64,000 nucleotides of DNA from Aliidiomarina sp. (GCF_022565475.1 NZ_JAIUMR010000007.1:92335-156334); one strand, 5' to 3'. Positions 19,413 through 28,634 are shown, counted from the stretch's first letter. Translations and numbers: made by a program. The notes: a model not told the origin generated them from the letters alone.

Positions 19413-20236
19413 AAAATGCACCAACATTCTCAGCTCAAAATGCTCGGCTGCAAAGCGCAGACGGTGCCGTGGTATTAGTCAACACTGACGAAATTTCTGC
19501 TGACACGTCCGTAACGACGATCAAAACTTGGTTTGATCCTGCGTACTGGCAGCAAAAAAATGCAGTGGTCGGCACGAGTCATGGCCGCAATACGGTTTAC
19601 TTTGTGATGGCGAATGCCCGTCATTGGGTGCTTCGCCACTATTATCGCGGTGGCTTGCCAGGCAAACTCTGGAAAGATCAATTCTTGTACTTAGGTGAAG
19701 CACGAAGTCGGAGCTTCGCCGAGTTTCAGTTACTTCAGCACATGCGTGGATTGGGGCTACCTGTACCGACTCCGGTCGCGGCACACGTGCAACGAAGCGG
19801 GTTGTATTATCGCGCAGATTTATTGATTGAACGGATCGTCAATAGCCAAGACTTATTTAAAGCGCTGCAACATGCTGAATTAAGCGATGCCACTTGGCAC
19901 CGGATCGGCTTCACTGTTGCTGCGTTTCATCGTCATCATGTCTTTCACAGCGATCTCAATTGTCACAATATTCTCTTACAGACACAGAATGAACGAGAGC
20001 AGGTGCATTTGATTGACTTTGATCGTTGCCGAATTCGGCAGCCGGGCGCTTGGCAACAAGAAAATTTGCAGCGGTTGCAACGTTCCTTGATTAAAGAACG
20101 CAAGACCATTCAGGACGAACATGGGAACGCATTTTATTATCATGACTCTAATTGGCAAATGCTTTTGGAGGGTTATCGTGAAGGGATGTCGGTTAATGAG
20201 ATAGCCAAAACGCCAACGAAAACAGGATACGAGTGA
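19409..20236 (+). CDS. kdkA: 3-deoxy-D-manno-octulosonic acid kinase
   Basis: Phosphorylates Kdo of Kdo-lipid A at position 4, replacing the second Kdo as the negative charge of the inner core. 275 residues of the lipopolysaccharide-kinase fold (protein kinase-like). The catalytic loop FHSDLNCHNILL has Asp182, and the metal-binding IDFDRCRIR has Asp203 in place of DFG. The N-terminal LRHYYRGG segment matches the family. Start overlaps the waaA stop (ATGA); the next gene begins 1 base after its stop. Confidence 0.93.
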   Translation: MKNAPTFSAQNARLQSADGAVVLVNTDEISADTSVTTIKTWFDPAYWQQKNAVVGTSHGRNTVYFVMANARHWVLRHYYRGGLPGKLWKDQFLYLGEARSRSFAEFQLLQHMRGLGLPVPTPVAAHVQRSGLYYRADLLIERIVNSQDLFKALQHAELSDATWHRIGFTVAAFHRHHVFHSDLNCHNILLQTQNEREQVHLIDFDRCRIRQPGAWQQENLQRLQRSLIKERKTIQDEHGNAFYYHDSNWQMLLEGYREGMSVNEIAKTPTKTGYE

Positions 20237-20237
20237 G

Positions 20238-20735
20238 ATGAAAGTAAGGTTGCTGAATGGGCTTATCGCCATTGTCGCAGTGTCTGCATTCGGCCTGGCT
20301 GATGCTGTAGAGCAAGATCTGCAGACACAGACGTTGTGTTTAGTCGCAGCTGAAACCGTTAAAATTAAGGCAGAACTCGCGACTGAACCTAAATCACGTG
20401 AACGCGGATTAATGGAAAGAGAGAGTTTACCAGCAGAGTCAGGTATGTTGTTTGTCTATCCACAAAATGGGATGCGAGCTTTTTGGATGTATAAAACACG
20501 CATTCCACTCGATATTGCCTATATTGGCTCCAACGGCCGCATACAAGAAATTTATAGTATGGAGCCGTGTCGCAGTATTTTTCCTGCGCGTTGCCCAAAC
20601 TATCCATCACAACAACCACTGCGAATGGCTTTGGAAGTCAATCAAGGAAAGTTTGCCGAGTGGGGCGTTGAGATTGGTGACATGGTTTTCACAGATGATT
20701 GCGAAACGCCGCTGCAACCCTTGCCGGCGACCTAA
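20238..20735 (+). CDS. DUF192 domain protein, exported
   Basis: 165 residues with a signal peptide (about 1-23, ending ADA). The mature part is a complete DUF192 domain: ERGLMERESLP, GMLFVYPQ, FWMYKTRIPLDIAYI and ALEVNQGKFAEWGVEIGD are the conserved blocks. The biochemical function of the family is unknown. It follows kdkA by one base and precedes a lipoprotein gene by 12 bp, so it belongs to the waaA-kdkA transcription unit. Confidence 0.88.
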   Translation: MKVRLLNGLIAIVAVSAFGLADAVEQDLQTQTLCLVAAETVKIKAELATEPKSRERGLMERESLPAESGMLFVYPQNGMRAFWMYKTRIPLDIAYIGSNGRIQEIYSMEPCRSIFPARCPNYPSQQPLRMALEVNQGKFAEWGVEIGDMVFTDDCETPLQPLPAT

Positions 20736-20747
20736 AGAGAGATAACC

Positions 20748-21131
20748 ATGAGCAGATATTTGAAAATTACGCTAATCCTTTTCAGTTTGAGTTTGCTTGC
20801 TGCGTGCGCGAGCACCACAGATGGCGAACCGACTCGACGTGGGGAGCAAACCCGAGTTCCTGCGCTTACTGAGTTAACCGAAGAGAGTGCCGCACAATGG
20901 TTGCGTTCAGGGCAGACACTCAACAGTGAAATTCAACGTTGGTGGGGAACTCCTTCGTCGCAAGGACGCAGCGGCGATGTGTTGTGGGACAACTATACTT
21001 GGGTTGGCCAAAGTGGCAAGGGGGATGGCAGCACCCGGATGTTATCGTTGACCTTAAATTATAACTTGCAGGGCATTTTGCAAGACTATGATTTACGGAT
21101 TCACGAGTTTCCGGCCTATGCACGTCCTTGA
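20748..21131 (+). CDS. small lipoprotein, unknown function
   Basis: 127 residues beginning with a lipoprotein signal peptide (lipobox LAAC, Cys20). The mature part holds a short region with WWGTPSSQGRSGDVLWDNYTW, but I recognise no family. Predicted outer-membrane lipoprotein, since no Asp follows the Cys. It is last in the waaA-kdkA-DUF192 run. An 8-bp hairpin without a T tract lies about 40 bases after its stop. Confidence 0.8.
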   Translation: MSRYLKITLILFSLSLLAACASTTDGEPTRRGEQTRVPALTELTEESAAQWLRSGQTLNSEIQRWWGTPSSQGRSGDVLWDNYTWVGQSGKGDGSTRMLSLTLNYNLQGILQDYDLRIHEFPAYARP

Positions 21132-21235
21132 GTCATTGGTCGCAAGGGGGCAGCAGCTAATCCGTTAACGGCTGGACTTTTGCGGCTAAGTCCAGAAGAC
21201 TTTGCCCAGCAATCCACATTAACTAAAGGTTTTCT

Positions 21236-23317
21236 ATGTCTAAATTAACGCTACTCTCAGCGAGCATTGCTTTAGCGCTTGGACTTAGCGCATGCAGTGA
21301 CGCAGTTCAGAATCAACCAAACGACTCCCGTATAGCTGCCGAAAATGCCGTTTCGGCAGAGCAAACGCGTTTGGTTTCAGGTATTGAACTTGAGAATATG
21401 GACCGGTCGGTAAGTCCACGCGATAATTTTTTCCGTTACGTTAATGGCGGCTGGTTAGAAAAAACTGAAATTCCGGCTGATCGGGCACGCTGGGGAAGCT
21501 TCGATGAACTGCGCGAGCAGGCTGAAGCCCACGTACTCGAGATCGTCATGGAGTTTGCTAAGCAACACGGTGAACCGGGATCTGATGTACAGAAAATTGG
21601 TGACCTGTATCGCTCATACATGGACGAGGAAACGATTGAAGCGCTCGGATTAACGCCGTTAGCCGATGATTTCGAAAGAATTCAGGGGTTAACCTCGCAT
21701 GCACAGATGGCCGAATTCTGGGGACAACAACAACGCCTACGTACGGCTGTTCCGTTTTCAGTTGGCGTCGGTCAAGACCAAATGCAATCCGACCAATATA
21801 TTACCTCGATTAGTCAATCGGGTCTTGGTCTGCCAGACCGTGACTATTATTTGGCAGATGACGAACGCAATCAGGCATTAAGACAGTCTTATATTGCGTT
21901 CATTGAACAGTTATGGTCGGCTGCAGGTTGGGAGCAAGGCGCTTCAGCTGCACAAACCATTTTGCGGATAGAGACTGCGCTGGCCGAGAAGCAATGGACG
22001 CGGATTCAAAATCGTGACCGTTTAGCCTCGTATAATAAAATGACCTTAACGGAGCTGGCGGAGCAAGCACCAGGACTTGACTGGCACGCGATGTTCAACG
22101 CTGCTGGTCTGGATATTGCGGAAGTTGTCGTTCGTCAGCCGGATTATTTAGCGGCCGTTGCCGAGCTTTATCAATCCATTGAATTGGCAGATTGGCAGAC
22201 TTATATGAAGTTTCATACCCTGCGCAGTGCCGCCGGCACCTTAAGTCGTGAATTTGCCGATATTAGCTTTGATTTCTATGGTCGTGTATTACAAGGTCTT
22301 GAAGCCGAGCGCTCACGTGAGCGTCGTGCAGTTAGTACGGTTGAAAGTGTCCTCGGTTTCATGGTTGGACAGGAATATGTGCGTCGTCATTTCAAGCCGG
22401 AAGCGCAAGAGCGAATGGCGGAAATGGTTGACAACATTCTGGTTGCGTTTGGCGAAGCAATTGATGACCTAGAATGGATGACGGCAGAAACCAAGCAAGA
22501 AGCCCATGCAAAACTTGCGACCTTTACGACAAAAATAGGTTTTCCAGAAAAATGGCGCGATTATGATTGCGTCGACATTGTTGCCGATGATTTGTTTGGA
22601 AACTTGCGTCGTGCTGGGTCCTGCGAATATGACCGGATGATTGGCCGTCTCGGCCAAGACGTAGATCCCTATGACTGGGGCATGACACCGCAAACAGTCA
22701 ATGCGTATTATCGCTCAACAATGAATGAGATTGTGTTCCCCGCAGCAATTTTGCAACCTCCGTTTTTCAACGTCGATGCGGATGACGCGATTAATTACGG
22801 TGCGATCGGTGCTGTGATTGGCCACGAAATTACACATGGTTTTGATGACCAAGGACGCCGTTCCGATGGTGATGGTAATCTGCGTGATTGGTGGGGTGAG
22901 CAAGACGAGCGCCAATTCCGTGAGCGTGCCGATTTGATGATCGAACAGTTTAGTAGCTTTAATCCAATTGATGATCTCTACCTGCAAGGCGCTCTGAGTT
23001 TAGGTGAAAATATCGCTGACCTTGGTGGTCTAAATGTCGCGTTGCGAGGTTATTTGAATTCACTTGAGGGTCGTCCGGCTGAAGTAATCGATGGTTATTC
23101 GGCTGAACAACGCTTTTTTATCGGTTGGGGACAAATTTGGCGGATTAAATTCCGCGATGAAGCATTGCGACGCCAAGTCGTCGTAGGGCCTCATTCACCC
23201 GGTAAGTATCGCGTTCTCGGACCTTTATCGAATATGCCAGAGTTTTATCAAGCGTTTGATGTTGAACCGGGTGATCCTATGTATCGCGATGAATCAATTC
23301 GGGTTAAGATTTGGTAA
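21236..23317 (+). CDS. M13 family zinc metallopeptidase (neprilysin/PepO-like) lipoprotein
   Basis: 693-residue oligopeptidase. The N terminus is a lipoprotein signal (LSAC, Cys20). The M13 N-terminal domain (about 55-430) starts with SPRDNFFRYVNGGWL. The catalytic domain has HEITH (His530, Glu531, His534) and GENIADLGG with the third zinc ligand Glu; NAYY and GYSAEQRFFIGWGQ are further family blocks. Degrades peptides of modest size, probably facing the periplasm. A palindrome and a terminator follow the stop. Confidence 0.93.
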   Translation: MSKLTLLSASIALALGLSACSDAVQNQPNDSRIAAENAVSAEQTRLVSGIELENMDRSVSPRDNFFRYVNGGWLEKTEIPADRARWGSFDELREQAEAHVLEIVMEFAKQHGEPGSDVQKIGDLYRSYMDEETIEALGLTPLADDFERIQGLTSHAQMAEFWGQQQRLRTAVPFSVGVGQDQMQSDQYITSISQSGLGLPDRDYYLADDERNQALRQSYIAFIEQLWSAAGWEQGASAAQTILRIETALAEKQWTRIQNRDRLASYNKMTLTELAEQAPGLDWHAMFNAAGLDIAEVVVRQPDYLAAVAELYQSIELADWQTYMKFHTLRSAAGTLSREFADISFDFYGRVLQGLEAERSRERRAVSTVESVLGFMVGQEYVRRHFKPEAQERMAEMVDNILVAFGEAIDDLEWMTAETKQEAHAKLATFTTKIGFPEKWRDYDCVDIVADDLFGNLRRAGSCEYDRMIGRLGQDVDPYDWGMTPQTVNAYYRSTMNEIVFPAAILQPPFFNVDADDAINYGAIGAVIGHEITHGFDDQGRRSDGDGNLRDWWGEQDERQFRERADLMIEQFSSFNPIDDLYLQGALSLGENIADLGGLNVALRGYLNSLEGRPAEVIDGYSAEQRFFIGWGQIWRIKFRDEALRRQVVVGPHSPGKYRVLGPLSNMPEFYQAFDVEPGDPMYRDESIRVKIW

Positions 23318-23320
23318 TTC

Positions 23321-23338
23321 AAATCGTTTAAACGATTT
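23321..23338. repeat. perfect 18-bp palindrome
   Basis: AAATCGTTTAAACGATTT is a perfect inverted repeat without spacer, placed 3 bases after the M13 stop and before a separate terminator hairpin. It could be a protein-binding site for the downstream ltaE promoter region; no function is known. Confidence 0.6.
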
Positions 23339-23348
23339 ACGATAGTCT

Positions 23349-23376
23349 GGGCAACCTTTGCAGGTTGCCCAATTTG
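23349..23376 (+). terminator. terminator after the M13 peptidase gene
   Basis: A 9-bp stem GGGCAACCT/AGGTTGCCC with loop TTGC, followed by AATTTGT. The U run is short but the hairpin is strong. Confidence 0.75.
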
Positions 23377-23425
23377 TATTCTAGCCTTGCAGTTTTTGTA
23401 TACGACGAGAAGATTGGAGAAGTGT

Positions 23426-24460
23426 ATGAGACTTGATCTCCGCAGTGACACAGTGACGCAGCCGACACCAGCGATGCGTGAATCCATGGCGCTGGCTGCG
23501 ACTGGCGATGATGTTTATGGTGAAGATCCGTCGGTGAATGCGCTCGAAGAGCGTGTAGCTGCGTTGTTGAATAAAGACGCAGCAATATTGTGTACAAGTG
23601 GCACGCAAAGTAATTTGCTGGCGCTGTTAAGCCAGTGTCAACGTGGCGAAGAATACCTTGTCGGCGAAGAATACCACACCTACCGTTATGAGGCGGGTGG
23701 AGCCGCTGTGCTCGGTGGCATTGTACCGCAAACGGTGTCAGTTCAAACCGATGGTACGCTCGATCTCGAGCAATTGGCCAGCAAAGTTAAACCTGCCGAC
23801 CCACATTTTCCGATCACGCGTTTACTCTCCCTGGAAAACACTCACACGGGTAAAGTGATGCCGCCAGCGTTTATTGCGGCGGCCAGTGCGTTCGTCAATC
23901 AGCATAATTTGCGGTTGCATCTTGATGGTGCGCGCTTGTTCAATGCGCATGTTCAGTCCGGCCAATCATTAACTGCGATGACAGCACCTTTTCACTCCGT
24001 GTCGGTGTGTTTCTCGAAAGGTCTTGGTGCACCCATTGGCTCGATGTTAGTGGCTGATTCAGAGACAATTAATAAAGCGCGACGTTGGCGAAAAATGCTC
24101 GGCGGTGGTATGCGACAGGCAGGGATTGTTGCTGCTGCATTAGACTATGCACTCGATCATCATGTCCAGCGATTAGCTGATGATCATCAGTGCGCGCAGC
24201 ATTTGGCGAGCGCGCTGCAAGCGGCTATTGAGAAACAACAAATTCAAGGCGTAACCGTTGAGCCAGCAGTAACGAATATGGTCTATGTCCAGTTTGCACA
24301 ACCGGTCTTAGCGACGCGCGTTTCTGAGTATTGCCGCCAGCAAGGTATACTCGTTCCGAATAGCCCACGAATGCGCTTAGTTACTCATTTAGATGTAACA
24401 TCTGCTTACATTGATTTTATTGTTGAGCACTTTATTCATGCGATAATCGCGGAACCGTAA
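23426..24460 (+). CDS. ltaE: low-specificity L-threonine aldolase
   Basis: PLP enzyme splitting L-threonine or L-allo-threonine into glycine and acetaldehyde. 344 residues from the ATG at 23426, which has GGAGA upstream; an in-frame TTG at 23387 would add 13 unlikely residues. Hallmarks: N-terminal MRLDLRSDTVTQPT, GDDVYGEDP, HLDGARLFNA and the PLP lysine K198 in FSKGLGAP. Monocistronic by position, between a terminator and an S9 peptidase gene. Probable role: threonine catabolism or glycine supply. Confidence 0.94.
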   Translation: MRLDLRSDTVTQPTPAMRESMALAATGDDVYGEDPSVNALEERVAALLNKDAAILCTSGTQSNLLALLSQCQRGEEYLVGEEYHTYRYEAGGAAVLGGIVPQTVSVQTDGTLDLEQLASKVKPADPHFPITRLLSLENTHTGKVMPPAFIAAASAFVNQHNLRLHLDGARLFNAHVQSGQSLTAMTAPFHSVSVCFSKGLGAPIGSMLVADSETINKARRWRKMLGGGMRQAGIVAAALDYALDHHVQRLADDHQCAQHLASALQAAIEKQQIQGVTVEPAVTNMVYVQFAQPVLATRVSEYCRQQGILVPNSPRMRLVTHLDVTSAYIDFIVEHFIHAIIAEP

Positions 24461-24549
24461 AGTTGTCGAGATACATCACGTTTTTAATCAAGGAAGAGCA
24501 AGGCTGAGATAGTGAAACACTATTTGTGGTTCAGTCGTCGGGAAAGAGT

Positions 24550-26583
24550 ATGGGTAATCGCATAATCAAAAGGTTTTATCTCAAACTATATCCGCTAGGT
24601 ATGGTTTTTGTGTTGTTTTGTGCGCTTTATCTAAAGGCGTTGAGTCCTGCTCTAGCAGAGCAAATAAAGGAATTGAGCCTTGCTGACTATGCCCGCCACG
24701 CTCAATTTATCGACATAAAGATCTCACCGCAAGGTACCTATCTTGCAGCGACTAGTCGTAATCCGGACGGCTCCGTTCGGTTAACCGCATTAGATGTCAC
24801 AACGCGTGAAGTGTTGTCCGTTACGCAATTGCGTGGAAATGAGTCGGTCGAGGATTTTTACTGGGTCAGTAACGACCGATTGTTAATTACTACAGCGCGC
24901 GAAATTGGTTCGCTTGAACAACCGATATTGACTGGTGAGTTGTCGGCCATGAATGTCGATGGTAGCCGTCGAGTAATTCTTACCGGGCCGCGCTCACGCG
25001 ATGGCGAATTTGTATTTGCTGAATTGATTGATGTTTTGCCTATGAGCGATGGTGAGGTTCTCATTTCCCAATTCAGTATGCGTGAAAGTGAACCTTTCAT
25101 TGACCTTTACCGCATGCGCGTGGACAGCGGCAGAAAGCGCAGTGCCGGCCGCATTCCGATTCGTTCATTTTATGGCAGCCAAGTACAGATTGTTGCTGAT
25201 AGCCGCGGTGTTGCCCGAGTCGCTCGCGGCGTATCGCCAGATAACCCCGGGCAGGTCGTGGTCATGTATCGACAAAATGCGCGTTCACCTTGGCAGCGAC
25301 TTGGCGATTTTGATGAATTCGAAGGCGGGTTTATACCATTGACCTTGGCGTCCGATGAGCAAACAGTCATTGGTTTGTCGACAACTCAAACCGATACACA
25401 AGCCATTTCCTACCTGAACGTCAATGACAAATCGGAAACGATAGTGGCGTACCATCCTGACGTTGATCTTTATCCTATATTTTCTTATCGCTACGACCGA
25501 CCGCATTCAGTGATTGGCGCGAGTTTCGAGAATAATGGTTTAGAAACGGTGTTTTTTGCTGACGAGGATGACGATTATGCGCGTGTGTTACAGCAACTAA
25601 CGGCAACCTTTCCAAACGCAAGTATTCAGATTCGTTCGTCTACCGTCGACCATCAAAAAATGGTGCTGGCGATTCAGTCTGCGAATCAGCCTCGCCAGTT
25701 TTATTTATTTGACCAACGCGAAAATGTCATTGTTGCTCTCGTCGATAGTCGTCCTTGGCTATCGGGACATGAATTACCAACAACACAGGCAGTCACAACG
25801 ATAAACCGCGAGGGGACAATGATTCGGGGTATGCTCACCTTGCCCTCCGTATATGACGCTCAAAAGTTACCGCCGTTGGTTGTGCTTCCCCACAGTGGCC
25901 CCTATGGTGTGCGCGACTCATTAGCCTACTTTGATCTTGAAGCTAAGTTACTTGCAGAACAAGGTTATGCGGTTTGGCAGCCTAATTTTCGTGGCTCGGC
26001 TGGTTTTGGTCTAGCTTTCGAACGTGCAGGTTTTCAGAATTGGGGAACGGGCATTGTCGATGATATTACTGACAGCGTCATGGCGCTGATCGAACAAGGT
26101 AAAGTCGACGGTGAGCGGGTTTGTATTTATGGCGCATCGTTCGGCGGCTATGCGGCGATGATGTCGGCTATTCGCGAACCTGAACTCTATCGTTGTGCTA
26201 TCGGATTTGCCGGATTCTACGATTTAAATCTGATGTTTCAAATCGGTGATTTACCCCGTAGTAACTTCGGTCGAACCTTCTTGGAGCGAGCGTTGGGAAC
26301 AGATAGTGAGGAGCGCAAGCAGCAATCGCCAGTGGCCCGTGTGAACGAACTACAATTACCTGTTTTAGTGATTCATGGAGAACAAGACATGCGCGCGCCG
26401 ATTGACCATGCGGAAGCATTTCGATCTGCATTAATTGAACATCAACGGGACTTTGAATGGCTGGTCAAAGCAAACGAGGGCCACGGATTCTATAAACCGG
26501 AAAACAACGTAGAACGCTGGCAAGTCATGTTGGATTTTTTAGATAAGCATTTGCGCGATGCAGGGAATAGCGAGGAAAATTAA
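24550..26583 (+). CDS. S9 family peptidase (prolyl oligopeptidase family), exported
   Basis: Third S9 peptidase in the window, 677 residues from the ATG at 24550 (GGAAAG upstream; an earlier GTG at 24526 is less likely). A long N-terminal hydrophobic segment (about 11-37) is a signal peptide or anchor. The propeller-like region is followed by the hydrolase domain: Ser530 in YGASFGGY, Asp in HGEQDMRAP and His in NEGHGFY. The stop lies only 2 bases before the 3' end of convergent tRNA-Pro, and no terminator is visible in between. Confidence 0.88.
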   Translation: MGNRIIKRFYLKLYPLGMVFVLFCALYLKALSPALAEQIKELSLADYARHAQFIDIKISPQGTYLAATSRNPDGSVRLTALDVTTREVLSVTQLRGNESVEDFYWVSNDRLLITTAREIGSLEQPILTGELSAMNVDGSRRVILTGPRSRDGEFVFAELIDVLPMSDGEVLISQFSMRESEPFIDLYRMRVDSGRKRSAGRIPIRSFYGSQVQIVADSRGVARVARGVSPDNPGQVVVMYRQNARSPWQRLGDFDEFEGGFIPLTLASDEQTVIGLSTTQTDTQAISYLNVNDKSETIVAYHPDVDLYPIFSYRYDRPHSVIGASFENNGLETVFFADEDDDYARVLQQLTATFPNASIQIRSSTVDHQKMVLAIQSANQPRQFYLFDQRENVIVALVDSRPWLSGHELPTTQAVTTINREGTMIRGMLTLPSVYDAQKLPPLVVLPHSGPYGVRDSLAYFDLEAKLLAEQGYAVWQPNFRGSAGFGLAFERAGFQNWGTGIVDDITDSVMALIEQGKVDGERVCIYGASFGGYAAMMSAIREPELYRCAIGFAGFYDLNLMFQIGDLPRSNFGRTFLERALGTDSEERKQQSPVARVNELQLPVLVIHGEQDMRAPIDHAEAFRSALIEHQRDFEWLVKANEGHGFYKPENNVERWQVMLDFLDKHLRDAGNSEEN

Positions 26584-26584
26584 T

Positions 26585-26661
26585 TGGTCGGCGTGACTGG
26601 ATTTGAACCAGCGACCCCTGACACCCCATGACAGTGCGCTACCAAGCTGCGCCACACGCCG
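26585..26661 (-). tRNA. proL: tRNA-Pro (anticodon GGG)
   Basis: 77-nt tRNA on the minus strand with encoded CCA. Acceptor CGGCGTG pairs with CACGCCG; D arm GCGCAGCTTGGTAGCGC; anticodon loop ATGGGGT (anticodon GGG); T arm with GGTTCAAATCC. The sequence closely follows E. coli proL, including the T-T mismatch in the anticodon stem. Reads CCC and CCU. Confidence 0.97.
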
Positions 26662-26673
26662 ACCGTGCGACGT

Positions 26674-26701
26674 ATCTTACTGCTTTCATTGCAAATGGCA
26701 A
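26674..26701 (-). promoter_or_regulatory. sigma70 promoter for tRNA-Pro
   Basis: On the minus strand TTGCCA is followed after 16 bp by TAAGAT. The -10 box ends 12 bases before the tRNA 5' end. Confidence 0.7.
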
Positions 26702-26769
26702 GCTCCACGGACGAATTTCGCGCATAACTGCGGGAATTTTAAGCAGTTCGCTAGTTAAATAAACAGACT

Positions 26770-28368
26770 CTATTGTTCAGCAAATCGCTGGAGCTCACGC
26801 AAACTCTGAATGAACACGGGTGTCGGTGGCACTGCACCGGGAACTAGGTCACCTTGTGCATTGAATAGCAGCATATCTCCGCCACTATCAATCACAGTTG
26901 TTTGCTGTGCTTCAAAGATAAACAGATTAGGCCGCACAGTGTAAACACGAGGGAATGTGCGTCCCGGTTGATTCAGCGCAAGGCCATTGGTGAAATTGCG
27001 GAAACCCTCGGCACAGGACATGTAGGGCTGTAATGCGGTCGGCATGATATCCTCGATTGTCGTTAACCGACGCGGATAATCATGCGTTCCTAATGTATAC
27101 AGCGGCACATTAATTTGCTCGGGGCGCAAGCTGTTGCCTGTGAACTCAGCTGGAACTAATCCAGTGATAATGACTTGATTAGATAACCCGTGGTACTGTT
27201 CGATATAGGTCACCACATCGTCTAAATCAGTCGGTGTCACGAAGATGACCTGTAAACCACTTGTTGCAGTTCGAGATTGTTGCCACTCACCCAAGGAAGC
27301 TTGCATACGTTCGGGTAACTCAAGCTCGGGAAATTCGCCAGCGCGATGAAAACGCACAGGGGTGCCGTAGTCATTCATAATCTGCACATACGCCGGCAAT
27401 GCGTTCTGTTCTTTCAGGCTTGCACTGTATAGGTCTGGTGTACCGTACAATAAGGTCATGACCGCCATTTCAAGTTGAACATGACCTAAGTGCAGTCCTT
27501 GATGTTGAGTTAAGCCCGGCACTCTCGATTGCAGCGCCGCTTGCATGGCGACGTCAATTTGCGAAAAGGCGAATATGACAGTGCCACCTTGAACAAAGTC
27601 TTTACTACAGAGCATGGGTCCGACCGGATATCGAGCCGTTAATTGCTGAGCCTGCGTCAGTTGATCTTGGCGATTCTGGAACTGCTCAATGCTGATCCAA
27701 CCATGGCGAGCCATGAGCGACTTTGCGGTCGTCGGATAGGAGAGCGGGAACAAGTCATCATGCTGAGTAATCGGTGCGTATAAGTTGGCATCGGCCCAAA
27801 TATGGGTGCTGTGACTGATAAAAAAGCTGGCGATAAAAATGCCCGTAAATGCTTTCGCGAAAGGTTTTCCCTGTAAACTTGGTAGTCGCTTCCAGGTTAG
27901 GTTGGCTAAGGTCAATTGCAAAGCAAAAATGATTAAAAAGGCGAGAATGATGATGGACAATAAAACAAAACTACCGCCGGCAAACCAATCTTCGGCATCC
28001 AGTGAAAGTTGGTTGAGCGAATAGGTGTTCAGATGAAAGCCATACTGGCGAAAGAAGATAGCATCAAAGAGCAAGGTAAACAGCCCAACCGTCGCCAATA
28101 AAGCCGCATAGCCGCGTAGTATCTTGGAATAGGGAATAATTAAGCAGAAGGGGAACAGTGCGATAATAAAAATTACAAATGGCAAAAAGGCAAAATGGCC
28201 AAGCCAGCTGATCAAAAGATAACCATTGCCTAAGCTCGAGCCGGTTGGAAGCGCATTTTCGACGTACAGCAGACTAATGAGCAAACATAGAAAAATATTA
28301 CCAAAGGTGAACCAATGGCCCCAGCTAATGAGACGTGCTATCCGGTCGCGCTGTTGATATTTGCCCAT
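26770..28368 (-). CDS. yejM: YejM/PbgA-like inner-membrane protein (DUF3413) with divergent periplasmic domain
   Basis: In E. coli YejM (PbgA/LapC) senses periplasmic LPS and controls LapB-FtsH turnover of LpxC. The first roughly 250 residues match well: five membrane helices (about 10-35, 45-75, 82-105, 132-160, 172-190) and the WADANLYAPIT...LPLSYPTTA-type linker. The periplasmic part is shorter (total 532 against 586 in E. coli). It lacks the recognisable sulfatase-like strand and loop (ITVDGLN in E. coli), having VIFAFSQID in that place. Gene order yejM after yejL, divergent from yejK, supports orthology. The LPS-sensing role is an inference because of the divergent domain. Confidence 0.8.
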   Translation of the reverse strand: MGKYQQRDRIARLISWGHWFTFGNIFLCLLISLLYVENALPTGSSLGNGYLLISWLGHFAFLPFVIFIIALFPFCLIIPYSKILRGYAALLATVGLFTLLFDAIFFRQYGFHLNTYSLNQLSLDAEDWFAGGSFVLLSIIILAFLIIFALQLTLANLTWKRLPSLQGKPFAKAFTGIFIASFFISHSTHIWADANLYAPITQHDDLFPLSYPTTAKSLMARHGWISIEQFQNRQDQLTQAQQLTARYPVGPMLCSKDFVQGGTVIFAFSQIDVAMQAALQSRVPGLTQHQGLHLGHVQLEMAVMTLLYGTPDLYSASLKEQNALPAYVQIMNDYGTPVRFHRAGEFPELELPERMQASLGEWQQSRTATSGLQVIFVTPTDLDDVVTYIEQYHGLSNQVIITGLVPAEFTGNSLRPEQINVPLYTLGTHDYPRRLTTIEDIMPTALQPYMSCAEGFRNFTNGLALNQPGRTFPRVYTVRPNLFIFEAQQTTVIDSGGDMLLFNAQGDLVPGAVPPTPVFIQSLRELQRFAEQ

Positions 28369-28406
28369 TTTTCGTCCGCGTTATAATTGTAATAAGACGT
28401 GTGTTT

Positions 28407-28634
28407 CTATTTTTCGCTACTATTCGCTACCGATTGTAGCAGAATTTGTCCAAACTGCTTGGCAATTGCCGCACGCTTATCCGCCGCAACATGATGGTGA
28501 ATAATGTGGGTCGTTACGTTGCCTAACGTCATCAATGCAAGGTCGCTGGGCGACTCGTCTGCTGAGAAAATATCTAAGATTCCACTGATTAATTTTTCCT
28601 GACGTGCTTCATCGTATTTTGACAGTATCGGCAT
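28407..28634 (-). CDS. yejL: YejL family protein (DUF1414)
   Basis: 75 residues, the same length as E. coli YejL. The conserved SPSDLALMTLGNVTTHII segment and MPILSKY start match the family; no function is known. The start at 28634 is chosen over a longer frame reaching 28709 because MPILSKYDE matches the family start and a purine-rich GAAGAGAG precedes it. It lies 38 bp upstream of yejM, probably in one operon, and faces yejK. Confidence 0.88.
   Translation of the reverse strand: MPILSKYDEARQEKLISGILDIFSADESPSDLALMTLGNVTTHIIHHHVAADKRAAIAKQFGQILLQSVANSSEK

Noticed and set aside
21172..21195. 8-bp hairpin CTGGACTT/AAGTCCAG before the M13 gene
   Set aside because: 8-nt loop and no T run; may be an attenuator-like structure but evidence is too thin.
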